The notes under the pieces: generated by a model
What the model was told of the DNA's origin: nothing
What the model saw: the letters and a program-made list of their open reading frames with translations, nothing else
Database searches by the model: none
Position numbers and translations under genes: made by a program
In this document: positions 52,730-64,000 of the stretch, in pieces
Position numbering within the stretch: position 1 is the first letter of the stretch
Layout: every line of letters begins with the position of its first letter
NCBI GenBank assembly: GCA_947179485.1
Contig: OX359247.1
Span: forward strand, 41,640,801-41,704,800
Direction: 5' to 3'
Source of the DNA: Allacma fusca
Lineage: Eukaryota > Arthropoda > Collembola > Symphypleona > Sminthuridae
Length of the DNA: 64,000 bases

Positions 52730-55417
52730 GCAACCATGAATAAATGTAGTAGTAGTGGCACTACATTTCAAATCTATTTTTACAAGATGCTGTGTACGTA
52801 TACATACCGCAACTGTCAAAATTAACTCGTTCATATTTTTAAAAACGCAAGCTCTTCAATAAAGAACGAGATAGTACAACCCGTGAAATTAGTAGTTTAA
52901 GTTTTAAACAAAACAATACACAAAACTGGTATGATGTGCAGTTATTAAATTTAAGCATAAGATTTTTCTAGATTGTGGTTGTTCAACGTGTAGTATTGCA
53001 GCGAAATGTTATATATGTATAAAATTATGCTAGCATTGATAGCGAAAAATACAAAAGCAAACACGTATTGAAACTGAATGATAAATTGTTGCATTGTAAA
53101 TTTATCGTTGACTAAGCGAATAAATTCAGATTGTGCTGAATTCAAGAACACCTGGATATTTTTATTCGGAGAATACTTCAGAAACACTTCAAATATTGAC
53201 GACTCAACGCGTCGTTCAGTTGGTAAACTGCTGAAGGTTACGTTACGCGATTACCTTTAATTGGACCGACGTGCAAGGAAAGCTTTTTTGGTATCTATTT
53301 TGTTATGCACGCGAAAACGTGCCGCATACAAGGTAGGGAAAAGATAAAGAAACAAGGAACATAGTATAAATGCGGAGATTAGAAACGCATTTGGAGACTT
53401 CACGAATTGGAGCACATATATACATTTGAATGGACCAATTCAATGGAACATCTGCGTGCTTCAAGACACTGGTAGTAAACACATAGTATGTACTAATAAG
53501 ATGGTTATTCTAGTTTCAGTTTTTCCGGATGCTAATCGAAGAAACGCACACATGTTTTAATACAAAGCGTTTACATTGAGCTGCCATCCGTTTGTGCACT
53601 CATGCTTTAAAGTGCTTATGTGCAGTACATGTTATTACACAAAATTACCTAAAAGAGCACGCCTATCGAGCAAAGGCTCGCCCAGGTGTCTAACAACATT
53701 GCATGCAAATTAATTAGTTTTTGTGCGTTGGGTTACAATCCAGATAAGAATGTTGTGCTTTTCTGACTTCATGATTGTGAAATTGAAAGCGTTCTAGCAA
53801 TTATTCTGTTGTCATGGCCTCAGAATCCTGACGGCAAATACAAGGTCGTGATGAGCGACTTAAATTAGGTTGATCAACTATAATAGTTTTTGAATTAATA
53901 AAAACAGTTTGAGCATTTTTGCCTAACGATTGCTGCTGGGTTCTTGGCTTTCGCATTGGGCCGGTTGGAAGATTTTAAAATATGGAATGTTGCTTTGTTC
54001 GTAGTTCGACAAGTATGTAATAAACACATGGAAAGTAGGGTATATGGCGTGACGGCGTAGCCAAATTGGATTTGCAGCAGCATACATCCCGTTATCATGA
54101 CAAATATATAATTTCCTGTGAACCAGCTTGTACGTTCTTAAAATATCTCGGAATTTGGAAACAATGTTCTACGTAAAACTTTAGGATAGAAAGAAATTAC
54201 CTTTCTGTGTATGTTTTAGGATTATTTAGACATTTTTTGAGACACGCGTGCGAAAATTATAACAAATTTCTACATATGTACAAAAGAGGCTTTAATCAGC
54301 GTAATTAATAAGATAATGGGAATTAAGCGTGCTGGCATAGTAGACAAGTGTAACTCTGAAAGACCAACGGGTATAAATCGGAGTAGAAACGTCATTAAAA
54401 ACTAATAATAGACCAGTTGAAAACAAATGACTAGCTCTGCCTCAATTTTGCGAACATCAGTATTTGAAGTAATTCTTGTGTTTAAATTAACTAGAATATG
54501 CAATGGAACGTTTTGGGCAGATGTCTCAATTTGAGAATGTTGAGCTTAAAGTTTTGTGGCATACTGTGTGGCCTTTTAATTGGGCAAAATAAAACAAAGT
54601 TTGATAAATCGAATGGTCAGGACTCCATAGGGCATCATACATTGTTCATTTGAAATAAATTGTTTATAATCAAAGTGTATGAAAACGAATCATTTATGTA
54701 TATTCACGAACATTCAGTGGTTATTCTAACGAATTTATTCTATTCTAAATTTCAACCAAGGAGCGTTTGGACATATCACAATTTAAACAAAACTTGTGCA
54801 TGGCCAGATTAAATTCGCATTCAATTCCGATTAGACTCCGTCATAACAGGCACTTGCATTGACGTAAGCTATTCTATTATAAAACACATGTTGCAACAAA
54901 TAACCCAATTCATCCTTCAACGTAATCCCGCATGTGTTTTCTCCTGCACAAAAAACAAAATCGGGCTGTTTGAACTATACCAGAAGGCAAACATTGACAC
55001 AATAGGTAAGAACGTAACGTATAGCAACTCATTGCATAGTATAACCGTTGCATATAATAAATATTCCCGGAATCAACTTTTCCGCTACACCCATCGCATA
55101 TTAGCAATATACTTTGTATTGCATTATCCTGGACTGACAGTAGTTAGGGTTTCCAAGCAATGTCTCGAAAAACAGTTCATATGTGTCCAATTAATTTTTA
55201 AAACATATAATTCGTAGACACATCACAATGTATGAAATGTCCAACACGGTCATGCTGGTGTTAAATCATCACACCATGCAAACAGTTAACGCATTTCCTT
55301 TGAATTTATTAACGTAATTTAATTATTTCAACGGAGTTCGCAGGTTTGAACTATTATTGCTAGCTCACATATGATATATGCACATGTATGCATCTATAAC
55401 CCAGTGTAGCCATATAT
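52730..55417. repeat. Array B unit 13
   Basis: 2688 bp. Shares ATGTGCAGTT (52935) with unit 14. Confidence 0.9.
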
Positions 55418-57845
55418 GCAACCATGAATAAATGTAGTAGTAGTGGCACTACATTTCAAATCTATTTTTACAAGATGCTGTGTACGTATACATACCGCAA
55501 CTGTCAAAATTAACTCGTTCATATTTTTAAAAACGCAAGCTCTTCAATAAAGAACGAGATAGTACAACCCGTGAAATTAGTAGTTTAAGTTTTAAACAAA
55601 ACAATACACAAAACTGGTATGATGTGCAGTTATTAAATTTAAGCATAAGATTTTTCTAGATTGTGGTTGTTCAACGTGTAGTATTGCAGCGAAATGTTAT
55701 ATATGTATAAAATTATGCTAGCATTGATAGCGAAAAATACAAAAGCAAACACGTATTGAAACTGAATGATAAATTGTTGCATTGTAAATTTATCGTTGAC
55801 TAAGCGAATAAATTCAGATTGTGCTGAATTCAAGAACACCTGGATATTTTTATTCGGAGAATACTTCAGAAACACTTCAAATATTGACGACTCAACGCGT
55901 CGTTCAGTTGGTAAACTGCTGAAGGTTACGTTACGCGATTACCTTTAATTGGACCGACGTGCAAGGAAAGCTTTTTTGGTATCTATTTTGTTATGCACGC
56001 GAAAACGTGCCGCATACAAGGTAGGGAAAAGATAAAGAAACAAGGAACATAGTATAAATGCGGAGATTAGAAACGCATTTGGAGACTTCACGAATTGGAG
56101 CACATATATACATTTGAATGGACCAATTCAATGGAACATCTGCGTGCTTCAAGACACTGGTAGTAAACACATAGTATGTACTAATAAGATGGTTATTCTA
56201 GTTTCAGTTTTTCCGGATGCTAATCGAAGAAACGCACACATGTTTTAATACAAAGCGTTTACATTGAGCTGCCATCCGTTTGTGCACTCATGCTTTAAAG
56301 TGCTTATGTGCAGTACATGTTATTACACAAAATTACCTAAAAGAGCACGCCTATCGAGCAAAGGCTCGCCCAGGTGTCTAACAACATTGCATGCAAATTA
56401 ATTAGTTTTTGTGCGTTGGGTTACAATCCAGATAAGAATGTTGTGCTTTTCTGACTTCATGATTGTGAAATTGAAAGCGTTCTAGCAATTATTCTGTTGT
56501 CATGGCATCAGAATCCTGACGGCAAATACAAGGTCGTGATGAGCGACTTAAATTAGGTTGATCAACTATAATAGTTTTTGAATTAATAAAAACAGTTTGA
56601 GCATTTTTGCCTAACGATTGCTGCTGGGTTCTTGGCTTTCGCATTGGGCCGGTTGGAAGATTTTAAAATATGGAATGTTGCTTTGTTCGTAGTTCGACAA
56701 GTATGTAATAAACACATGGAAAGTAGGATATATGGCGTGACGGCGTAGCCAAATTGGATTTGCAGCAGCATACATCCCGTTATCATGACAAATATATAAT
56801 TTCCTGTGAACCAGCTTGTACGTTCTTAAAATATCTCGGAATTTGGAAACAATGTTCTACGTAAAACGTTAGGATAGAAAGAAATTACCTTTCTGTGTAT
56901 GTTTTAGGATTATTTAGACATTTATCGAGACACGCGTGCGAAAATTATAACAAATTTCTACATATGTACAAAAGAGGCTTTAATCAGCATAATTAATAAG
57001 ATAATGGGAATTAAGCGTGCTGACATAGTAGACAAGTGTAACTCTGAAAGACCAACGGGTATAAATTGGAGTAGAAACGTCATTAAAAACTAATAATAGA
57101 CCAGTTGAAAACAAATTACTAGCTCTGCCTCCATTTTGCGAACATCAGTATTTGAAGTAATTCTTGTGTTTAAATTAACTAGAATATGCAATGGAACGTT
57201 TTGGGCAGATGTCTCAATTTGAGAATGTTGAGCTTAAAGTTTTGTGGCATACTGTGTGGCCTTTTAATTGGGCAAAATAAAACAAAGTTTGATAAATCGA
57301 ATGGTCAGGACTCCATAGGGCATCATACATTGTTCATTTGAAATAAATTGTTTATAATCAAAGTGTATGAAAACGAATCATTTATGTATATTCACGAACA
57401 TTCAGTGGTTATTCTAACGAATTTATTCTATTCTAAATTTCAACCAAGGAGCGTTTGGACATATCACAATTTAAACAAAACTTGTGCATGGCCAGATTAA
57501 ATTCGCATTCAATTCCGATTAGACTCCGTCATAACAGGCACTTGCATTGACGTAAGCTATTCTATTATAAAACACATGTTGCAACAAATAACCCAATTCA
57601 TCCTTCAACGTAATCCCGCATGTGTTTTCTCCTGCACAAAAAACAAAATCGGGCTGTTTGAACTATACCAGAAGGCAAACATTGACACAATAGGTAAGAA
57701 CGTAACGTATAGCAACTCATTGCATAGTATAACCGTTGCATATAATAAACCCTGGAATGTACACTTCGGCTACACCCATTGCATATTAACGATATACTTT
57801 TTATTACATTAGCCTAGACTGACAGTAGTTAGGGTTTCCGAGCAA
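55418..57845. repeat. Array B unit 14, partial, with diverged end
   Basis: Near-identical to the other units up to 57749. From 57750 to about 57845 the sequence is still alignable but clearly diverged, then similarity ends. The switch inside a unit mirrors the one at the left edge. Confidence 0.85.
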
Positions 57846-58330
57846 TGTTTATAATATCACGGACCTTGTTCTTAAACATTTACCACAGTTCTATGAAATC
57901 GAACAGTAAAAGAAGTTTAGACTTGTGGTTTTGGCCAAAAAGGTTAACAAACTAAATATTTTAATGATTTGTATGGTTTTGGCGTGTATTGTTTTAATGA
58001 TTTGATGAAATTTGTAACATAATGCCGGTGCATGACATTTGCACAAAATCAGTCGATATATTCGCAGATAATATTACGGAGCTAAAATACAATGAGATGG
58101 AATTACTTGATTTGTAAATAGCTTAAGCGGAAGGTGTGTTTACTCAAATTTATGAATCACATATAATTATATTTACGTCATTATCCTGGACACTGGATTA
58201 TCCAAAATCTACTGATTACTTTTAATATCCTACTGCAGTTTTATTGAGTGCCTAGTTGATATACATCCTAACTAAACGCATTATTAAATTTAGTATTATC
58301 CAGCAGTATATGTGAAGATACGAATTTGAT
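57846..58330. other. Unassigned AT-rich flank
   Basis: No coding region, known repeat or RNA gene is supportable. It may be older LINE 3' sequence next to the downstream fragment, but I see no diagnostic motif. Confidence 0.4.
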
Positions 58331-58338
58331 ATATATGT

Positions 58339-58735
58339 GTGCTAGAAATATCGTGTATTGACAAAAGCGCATTTTGCTCCGAAACGCAGGATACTCTGGT
58401 ACATCTAATGATTGAATGCAAACCTTTAAGCAACCTGAGGAGCAGATATCTATATGGACTGTCAGAAGGTGTTCCAAAAGAATCAGCGTACACCAAACTA
58501 ATGTGTAGTGCTGATAGAGATATACTAAATGCTGTATGTGAATACATAATTAATATCTGTACCCTTAAATCTTTTTCGTAATAATAAGTAATCATAAATA
58601 GTGTAAATTAGAAAATACAAGATTTCCTAGTTCTGTAATACGATTTGTTTGTTTATAAACGCTAAATTTTGTGTATGAGCGCGCTCGTAGACACAATAAA
58701 CACATACATACATACATATATATGTGTGGAGAATC
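58339..58735 (+). mobile_element. 3' tail of a non-LTR retrotransposon (fragment)
   Basis: The plus-strand frame at 58339-58581 (80 codons) ends a LINE-type polyprotein: a Cys/His cluster (FCSETQDTLVHLMIEC then R) resembles the C-terminal C-C-H-C motif after the reverse transcriptase domain in many arthropod LINEs. A short 3' region follows, with an AATAAA at about 58695 and a (CATA)n tail at 58701-58724, a common kind of LINE 3' end. The reverse transcriptase itself is missing, so this is a 5'-truncated remnant. Confidence 0.55.
58701..58724. repeat. (CATA)n microsatellite
   Basis: Four to five CATA repeats grading into TATATATG, at the 3' end of the LINE tail. Confidence 0.8.
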
Positions 58736-58765
58736 TTACGTGTCCGAACAATCCTGTTAATACTA

Positions 58766-60045
58766 GAGATTATTATTAATAATAATATTAGTCTTTATTT
58801 CAGTGTCAAGGAGATCAATACAGGTATTGGTTTTCATTCCAGACACTACATGGTCACATAAATACTTTCAATGTGCAAGCCGAGTTAGCAAAACATTATA
58901 CCAATCAATATCAAAGTTAATACGCTAAGTTGTCTGAGTCCCGTTTCATAAGAAAGTGTGCTTAGTTAACATTTTCTGGAACACATTTGGTAAGCAATCG
59001 CGAAGCCTCAGTTCACTAGGTAAATTATTCCAAATTTTTATAAGTGAATAAATAACATTTTTTTGAACAATACAAAGTTTAGTCAAAGGATGATAAAGTG
59101 TTACACTATTTCCAGATCGCAGTCTTGAGTGATTTGTCTTAGCCAACACAAGTCCATTTATATACCTTATGCAGTGTCCATAATGTATTAATGAAAATGT
59201 TAACTTGTTACTGAAAAATACAATGCGTTCCTGTGAAGTTAAAACATTAAAGGTTTCATACAACATGGCAAGGGTAGTTCGTTTCAATTTGCAGCGGTTC
59301 CTCTTTGAGTACAATGTTAGTAGAAATCTGTCAATTTTAGCTTGTATGAGGTCTAAATTTGACTTACAGGCATTGCTCCATATAAGCAGACAAAAGTCAA
59401 CATGTGACAGAACAAATGCATTTATAAGCATACACTGCGTGTTGAGATTAAGATATCTACGTACATGGGTAATGATCCCCATACTTTTGGTAACCTTTTT
59501 GAGTACATAGTTACAATGTTCCTTATAATTTAATTTATCATCAATTGTAATCCCGAGATATTTGAAAGACCATAACCTCTCGATAGGTTCATTACCAATA
59601 ACAAGGGTTTCACTCACGTCCACTGCCCTGGTCGACTTGTTAAAAATAACATACTTAGTTTTTTGTGAACTGATTACAACAGAATCATTACGCATCCACA
59701 AATTAAGTTTGTCAAGCCAGACTTGCATTCCTGCAAACAAACTAGAAATACACTTATCAGCAATGTATAATACTAGATCATCCGCGTATGCAACATAGTC
59801 AATGGTTAGTAGGTCTCCAATATCCGACAAAAAGAGTGTAAAAAGAAATGGTCCCAGAATAGAGCCTTGCGGGACACCATTTATGTCATCATATTGTTTT
59901 GAAAAGTTGTCATTGATATAGATTTTAAATTTCCTGTTATACAGATAGTCACATAGTAAACGTAGAAGCATCGGGTTACACCTGAAGTGTTTTTTAATTT
60001 TCTGCAGTAGTAGCAGGCGCGATACAGAGTTAATACAGAGAGATT
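58766..60045 (-). mobile_element. 5'-truncated CR1-like non-LTR retrotransposon
   Basis: Minus-strand insertion. The 3' end carries AATAAA (58794-58799) and a TAA/TTA-rich tail (about 58768-58790). The body encodes the back half of a reverse transcriptase and its C-terminal domain. The 5' break falls near 60030, just before the conserved segment resembling NSVSRLLLLQKI, so endonuclease, ORF1 and the first catalytic Asp motif are gone. Such 5' truncation is typical of target-primed reverse transcription. Confidence 0.8.
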
Positions 60046-60049
60046 GCAA
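58946..60049 (-). pseudogene. Reverse transcriptase fragment of CR1-like LINE
   Basis: A 367-codon frame with no internal stop; its first codon is TTG and merely marks the truncation, and the frame runs open a little further upstream. In order: an NSVSRLLL segment at about residues 7-14, reverse transcriptase motif GVPQGSILGP at 58-67, catalytic box YADD at 88-91, a thumb and linker region with FKYLGI, and a C-terminal IWNNLPSEL segment near residue 340 of the type seen in CR1/L2-group elements. Motif A with the first catalytic Asp is missing, so the fragment cannot be active. The intact frame suggests a fairly recent insertion. Clade assignment is by eye. Confidence 0.8.
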
Positions 60050-60658
60050 TAGGTGTAAATAAATGCTAAATAAAAGTACTTAATCGTTGTTTTATATGAA
60101 ATTTTATTTTTACCTGAGGTTCCGTTTCTTTATTACAAATATATCAAGTCGGTCTTGGAATACTACAGTTATTCGTTTATAGATGTAGGCAGTAACGAAA
60201 CTGCAGATTTCAGAGACATCTTGGTGAGTTTAATTCTGATTCCCACCAGCAAGAAAAGCATGACAAAATTATTGTAATAGCATAAATAACCTAGTTATCG
60301 TAACAGGGTAGTGCATACGCAGTGTTCATTTCCTACACTGATTTTAGTAGCAAAATTTTCCAATTGGGAACAAATATAATATAGTCAAAATCCGTTGTTC
60401 TACCTTTGTATTCGACTTTAGAGCGATGTTACATAGCAGAGGTATACATTACATAATAACTTTCAAACGAGATATTTATAGCTATGTTATTATTTTATGC
60501 AAATCTTACTCCGTCTCCATATTTTCCAGCAACTCTCCAGTGGTAATGTAGTGTGTAATACTTCGATGGGCCAACTGTGCCAGGAATGGCGATTTCTTTG
60601 ATTGGTGTATCCTGACCATCTTGAACGAGCGTACCCTCCAAGATAAGATATGGATATA

Positions 60659-61665
60659 CTCAGCGATGGAAAATCGAAAAATATGGTTTTGGTTAATACA
60701 TTAACGTTTCTTCCAGAATCATTTACGTTACCGTATAGTTTACGTTATCTTGGGATAGGGTCATTGGTAAAAACTTGTACGCCATCCTTGCTGTTCTGTT
60801 AAACGGTTAAAAACTGTTTTCCAGAATTAGGATTACAGCTTTCATGACATGGGGTAAAAGTGGTTATAAGAAATATTTATCCTCAATTTCTGCAATCATT
60901 TGTATTTTTGAAATTATTATACAGCACACAATAATAGAATAGTACTGGTGGCTCATTTTTTAAATCCCAACTGACAACAATTGAAATTATAGTAAACATT
61001 TGGTGCAAAACTCACCCCTATTATTGAATTACAGCCTTCTACTTAACACCGGAAATTGTCTTCTTGAAGATTATATTGGAAAACGTCGGCCACTGCGCTC
61101 GTCTTTTTTCGTCCCATTGCTTTCGGTATTTAGTTTTGTTTTTTCATTGTTTTATGTGTAAATAATTACCTAATGTAAATGGCTACGGTATGATTTTCCG
61201 TAGTTGCTTTGCATTTCTATTTATGTATGTCATAAGGAGATCAAGTGTTGAAAGAATTAGTTCAAGTGAAAGGAAATATAAGAGTTTTGTCTCATTTGAG
61301 ATCAGGCTTAACCTTTATTGGAGCTTACAAAATGGCAATGCATGGGATTTATAAAAACGAAAAATAACGTTAACATTTTTGGTTGTGGTTTACGTTATTG
61401 GTTTTTGCAAATACAGCATTTGGGTTAGTTTTAGTTCAACGTTATTACATATTTTCGGTTTCGTTTTCGTTACTGTAAATCGTTTTCCCTTTTTTCCGAT
61501 AATAACGGTATGAATAACGTTATCAATCCCTGGATATACTACAGCTAAGTAAATGCACAAATAATATAATACGTCATGTTGTAAATAATTAACGGTAATT
61601 ATATCCTTCATTCTTCATATTATTTTTCGTCAAGTTTAAAATACAAATGAAGCATTTATACTTAA
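60659..61665. other. Enlarged intron 2 of the ML relic
   Basis: About 1 kb against 96 bp in the intact genes, so material was inserted. It is AT-rich with a 73-codon minus frame at 61390-61611 that shows no motif. No mobile-element signature was recognised. Confidence 0.4.
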
Positions 61666-62099
61666 ATGGAATGAAATCTAAATCAAGGTCACAAACGGAC
61701 CCACTTTAATTCACAGGGAGTTGACATGCAGCTCGTGATAAGAACTTCCACCACAATACCTTGGTATCCTTTACAACGAATAGATGTATTGCATGTAGAT
61801 TATTTTCATCGAGTTTTGTTAGCGTTGCAACTGACTATTTCTTTATTTGGTGACATCATTATATCAGAACGTCTGCAGCCATCAACGTTAACAGCCTTTC
61901 CTGTTGCACATTTTAAGAGCACAGCAATGATAACACTACATTAAGTAATATTTTTACTTTCCTACTGCGCATAATGCAGTAACAGGTTTTTAATAAGCAC
62001 TAAATCTATTTTTCCTGGCCGGTGCACACAAAATACCTTGATTCATTGACATTCACATTTATAAAGTTACTATTTCACATTAAATGTACATACATAAAT

Positions 62100-62663
62100 C
62101 TCCTTGAACTCCTGGTAAAATCTAAGATAAATAATATCAACAAATTTACCAAGTTATTTGACTCTCTTGTAACATCTATTCTACTGTAAGCAACACATGT
62201 ATTAGGATTAAGGTACCCTCATAACCTGGGCCCCATTTTTAACTCATTTCTTACGAAAACTATGTAGGTTCTCAAACAACATTCCCGAAAACATTGCCAG
62301 ACTAGATACAGGCTTTGAGAACATAAAACGTACAATCTTCAAAGCCACAATATATTTCCTTTACAAGTTCATTTTGAACAGACCGAAAGGCTCCATAACA
62401 AAACGTGCTTCAGGGAAACTAAGAGAACAGCAGCAAAAAATAAGCACAACAGAACCTTGCAACTGGAAGAAATGATCAATAAATCCAATCTGACGACTCA
62501 TTACAATTCGATAATGGAAGCAAACTCCAGCGTGAAGTATTCAAAAATTATTTCCAAATACTACTTGGGGTCTGTAAACATAATTGTGGCTACGTTACAA
62601 CAAACCCCTAAGTGGGCTCAACTATGTCAGATAAAAACTAACACATTTCCAAGTGAATTTTAA
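62100..62663 (+). mobile_element. Degenerate LINE fragment inside intron 1 of the ML relic
   Basis: Plus-strand frames, interrupted by stops and at least one frameshift, read like the post-reverse-transcriptase part of a LINE: FDSLVTSILLY near 62160-62190, LRKLCRFSNNIPENIARLD near 62255-62310, then further sequence to KWAQLC at about 62612-62629. No catalytic motifs are present. It may belong to the same general kind of element as the tail at 58.3 kb, but the two pieces do not overlap. Confidence 0.55.
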
Positions 62664-62689
62664 TAAAATATGTTTGAGTTGTGTGATTT

Positions 62690-63143
62690 AAGTTAGCAAA
62701 TAACAATAATAAATCTGCGATTATTTGTATTTTTGGGCCAGTCAAAATAGACCACAGGTGAGTTCTTCCGTCCCGGAATCCTTTCAATTTTACTATATGC
62801 AATACTATAAAAAATTATGGCCTCACATGTGAAACAATGAGAAAGTTATAAGGGCTTTGGCCATATCGACTGAAATGAGTATGTTATTTTTATTATTTCA
62901 AAAACCACTCATACAATCGTAATCAATGTGCGCCAGTATACGTATTGACAGCTTGCAATGCTTAAAACTCAAAATATTAAAAAAACAAATTCTCTCAAAA
63001 TTACAAACCTTTCTTTTAAGATAAATTTGGGGTTATACAAGCTATTTTCTATAATACAAACATATTGTCAAAAGTACTAAATTTATTTTTACCTGAAAAA
63101 TAAAATATCAATATGATCAAACCAAATGGTGTACATTCCTTAC
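62690..63143. other. Remainder of intron 1 of the ML relic
   Basis: AT-rich; nothing recognised beyond the donor site at 63142-63143. Confidence 0.4.
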
Positions 63144-63345
63144 CACAGTTAACAACTCCCCCGACCGACATTGTATTTTTAATCTTGTCAATGAACGGGC
63201 GAACTCTAAGCGTATCTATTATAGAGAAAAACAATACCATCACGATATACAGAACCGAATTAGTGTACATGTTATTGCTGTCGATTTTACTCCAATTTAG
63301 AAGGTTAAAGGTGATTTGCTTGTCTTGACGAAGCTCTATCTGGGT

Positions 63346-63352
63346 TTATATA
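63346..63352 (-). promoter_or_regulatory. TATA box of the ML relic
   Basis: TATATAA on the minus strand, 76 bases before the relic ATG at 63270. The stretch TATATAAACCCAGA followed by GAGCTTCGTCA closely matches the promoters of the intact copies. Confidence 0.6.
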
Positions 63353-63359
63353 TTTGGTG

Positions 63360-64000
63360 AACATTCAAGTATGCAGTATTTGTTCTTATCTAGATAATAA
63401 GCGTAAAACTTGACTGTATAATTACATCGATAGTTCTGATGGTGATAAAATCATACTATTGTTTTTTAAATAACCTCTATATCCTAATTTAAATACTATC
63501 AAACCTGGTGGACTATTGAAGGTATATATAACAAAATATATTAAACAAAATACGTGGCAGTTCAATTCTACAAAATATAGTTGGTAAGCATGGCAAATTT
63601 GACACACATGGCACAGTCTTAAGGCCATCCTGTTGAATTTTAACGGTGATTAGAAACTTAATCCTTTTAAAACGATTGAGAACTACAAACTTACGTGATT
63701 ACAGATTATTAGGAAGCAGAACGACCACACCCTGTAGTAAGGGTTTCGATTTTTACAAAGCATTGTATAATGATACGAACAAGTTTAATAACTTAACTCG
63801 TTCATATTTTAAAACTTCAAGCTCTTTCGTATAAAACGAGGTACCCGTAAATTAAGAAGTTGTAGTAAAAAATTTTAGTTTTAGCTTCAAGCTCCAATCC
63901 GATGCCTACAATTTCACTACATAATTTGTTTATGGTTTAAATTTAGGTTTAAATTCCGTGTCGCATCTCACTGGACATGTCGTAACTGCTTTTCCACTCC
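63360..64000. other. Diverged spacer related to the array units
   Basis: About 63790-63875 (AACTCGTTCATATTTTAAAA onward through CCCGTAAATTAAGAAGTTG) aligns with array B near 23255-23330, and 63365-63420 loosely resembles the 5' flank of the intact genes. This suggests the relic belongs to an old full unit of the same tandem locus. No gene was recognised. Confidence 0.55.

Larger units (their letters stand above)
20483..57845. repeat. Tandem array B: gene-less spacer satellite, 2.69-kb period
   Basis: Thirteen full direct repeats plus one partial, each counted from the anchor GCAACCATGAATAAATG. Unit lengths are 2679, three of 2687, 2688, three of 2689 and five of 2688 bp, then a partial. Large parts align in order with the array A spacer (unit A positions about 3480-4043 and 1-1000), but the stretch holding the ML gene is replaced by about 0.8-1 kb of other sequence (21510-22320 in the first unit). 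No ML exon, TATA box with start, or other recognised coding motif was found. Open frames of 60-109 codons recur in every unit, but variants between units within them are mostly amino-acid changing, and the matching array A frames are broken. The default reading is noncoding satellite. Confidence 0.9.
60170..63270 (-). pseudogene. Decayed ML-domain gene, relic of the same family
   Basis: All four exon homologues lie in the order and orientation of the intact genes. Exon 1 (63144-63270) keeps an ATG, a hydrophobic leader and SVGGVVNC with a GTAAGG donor. Exon 2 (61666-61768) matches strongly (QGIVVEV, STPCEL) but is 103 nt against 105 because of two single-base deletions, and its donor GT has become TT. 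Exon 3 (60510 to about 60658) keeps LVQDG and KYYTLHYHW and a GTAAGA donor; the ancestral acceptor AG is lost, though an in-frame AG lies at 60659-60660. Exon 4 (60170-60249) has lost its acceptor AG, has a 2-nt deletion and has no stop at the usual place. Introns 1 and 2 are enlarged to about 1.37 and 1.0 kb. The gene is broken in several independent ways. Confidence 0.82.

Noticed and set aside
1..57845. CRISPR array, rDNA or integron-like cassette array
   Set aside because: Units are 2.7-4 kb with no short repeat-spacer pattern, no rRNA-like sequence and no integrase; the genes have introns.
1..57845. Pure assembly artefact of one unit repeated
   Set aside because: Units have private substitutions, small length differences and shared-variant patterns, which a copied contig would not show. 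The exact copy number still needs read support.

Overview
The window looks like nuclear DNA of a metazoan, most likely an arthropod and possibly a chelicerate. It is AT-rich, it has short GT-AG introns, a TATA box about 75 bases before an ATG, AATAAA polyadenylation signals, CR1-like and other non-LTR retrotransposon remains, and a secreted ML-domain (NPC2 / group 2 mite allergen-like) gene family. I see no bacterial operons, ribosome-binding sites, tRNA, rRNA or CRISPR.

Layout. (1) 1-19.66 kb: a head-to-tail tandem array with a 4043/4044-bp period, four full units plus most of a fifth. Each unit carries one complete minus-strand gene of four exons. The short open frames are only pieces of it; joining them at splice sites gives a 154-residue secreted ML-domain protein, identical in all five copies. 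(2) 19.66-20.48 kb: a diverged, chimeric unit fragment at the array edge. (3) 20.48-57.85 kb: a second tandem array with a 2679-2689-bp period, 13 full units plus one partial. Its unit is a diverged relative of the spacer of the 4.04-kb unit (the flanks line up in the same order), but the block holding the ML gene is replaced by about 0.8-1 kb of unrelated sequence without a convincing gene. It behaves like a satellite made from gene-cluster spacer. (4) 57.85-60.1 kb: retrotransposon debris, a 3' LINE tail on the plus strand and a 5'-truncated CR1-like LINE on the minus strand with an open reverse transcriptase frame. (5) 60.17-63.4 kb: a relic of the same ML gene, with all four exon homologues in order and its TATA box, but with lost splice sites and frameshifts and another LINE fragment in intron 1. 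(6) 63.4-64 kb: more diverged spacer.

Interpretation. The window is a single ML-gene tandem locus at three stages: a fresh amplification of identical genes, a gene-less spacer satellite, and a decayed old copy. Everything rests on reading the sequence by eye; no database search or alignment program was run. Spliced exon joins are inferred from splice consensus, frame continuity and family resemblance.
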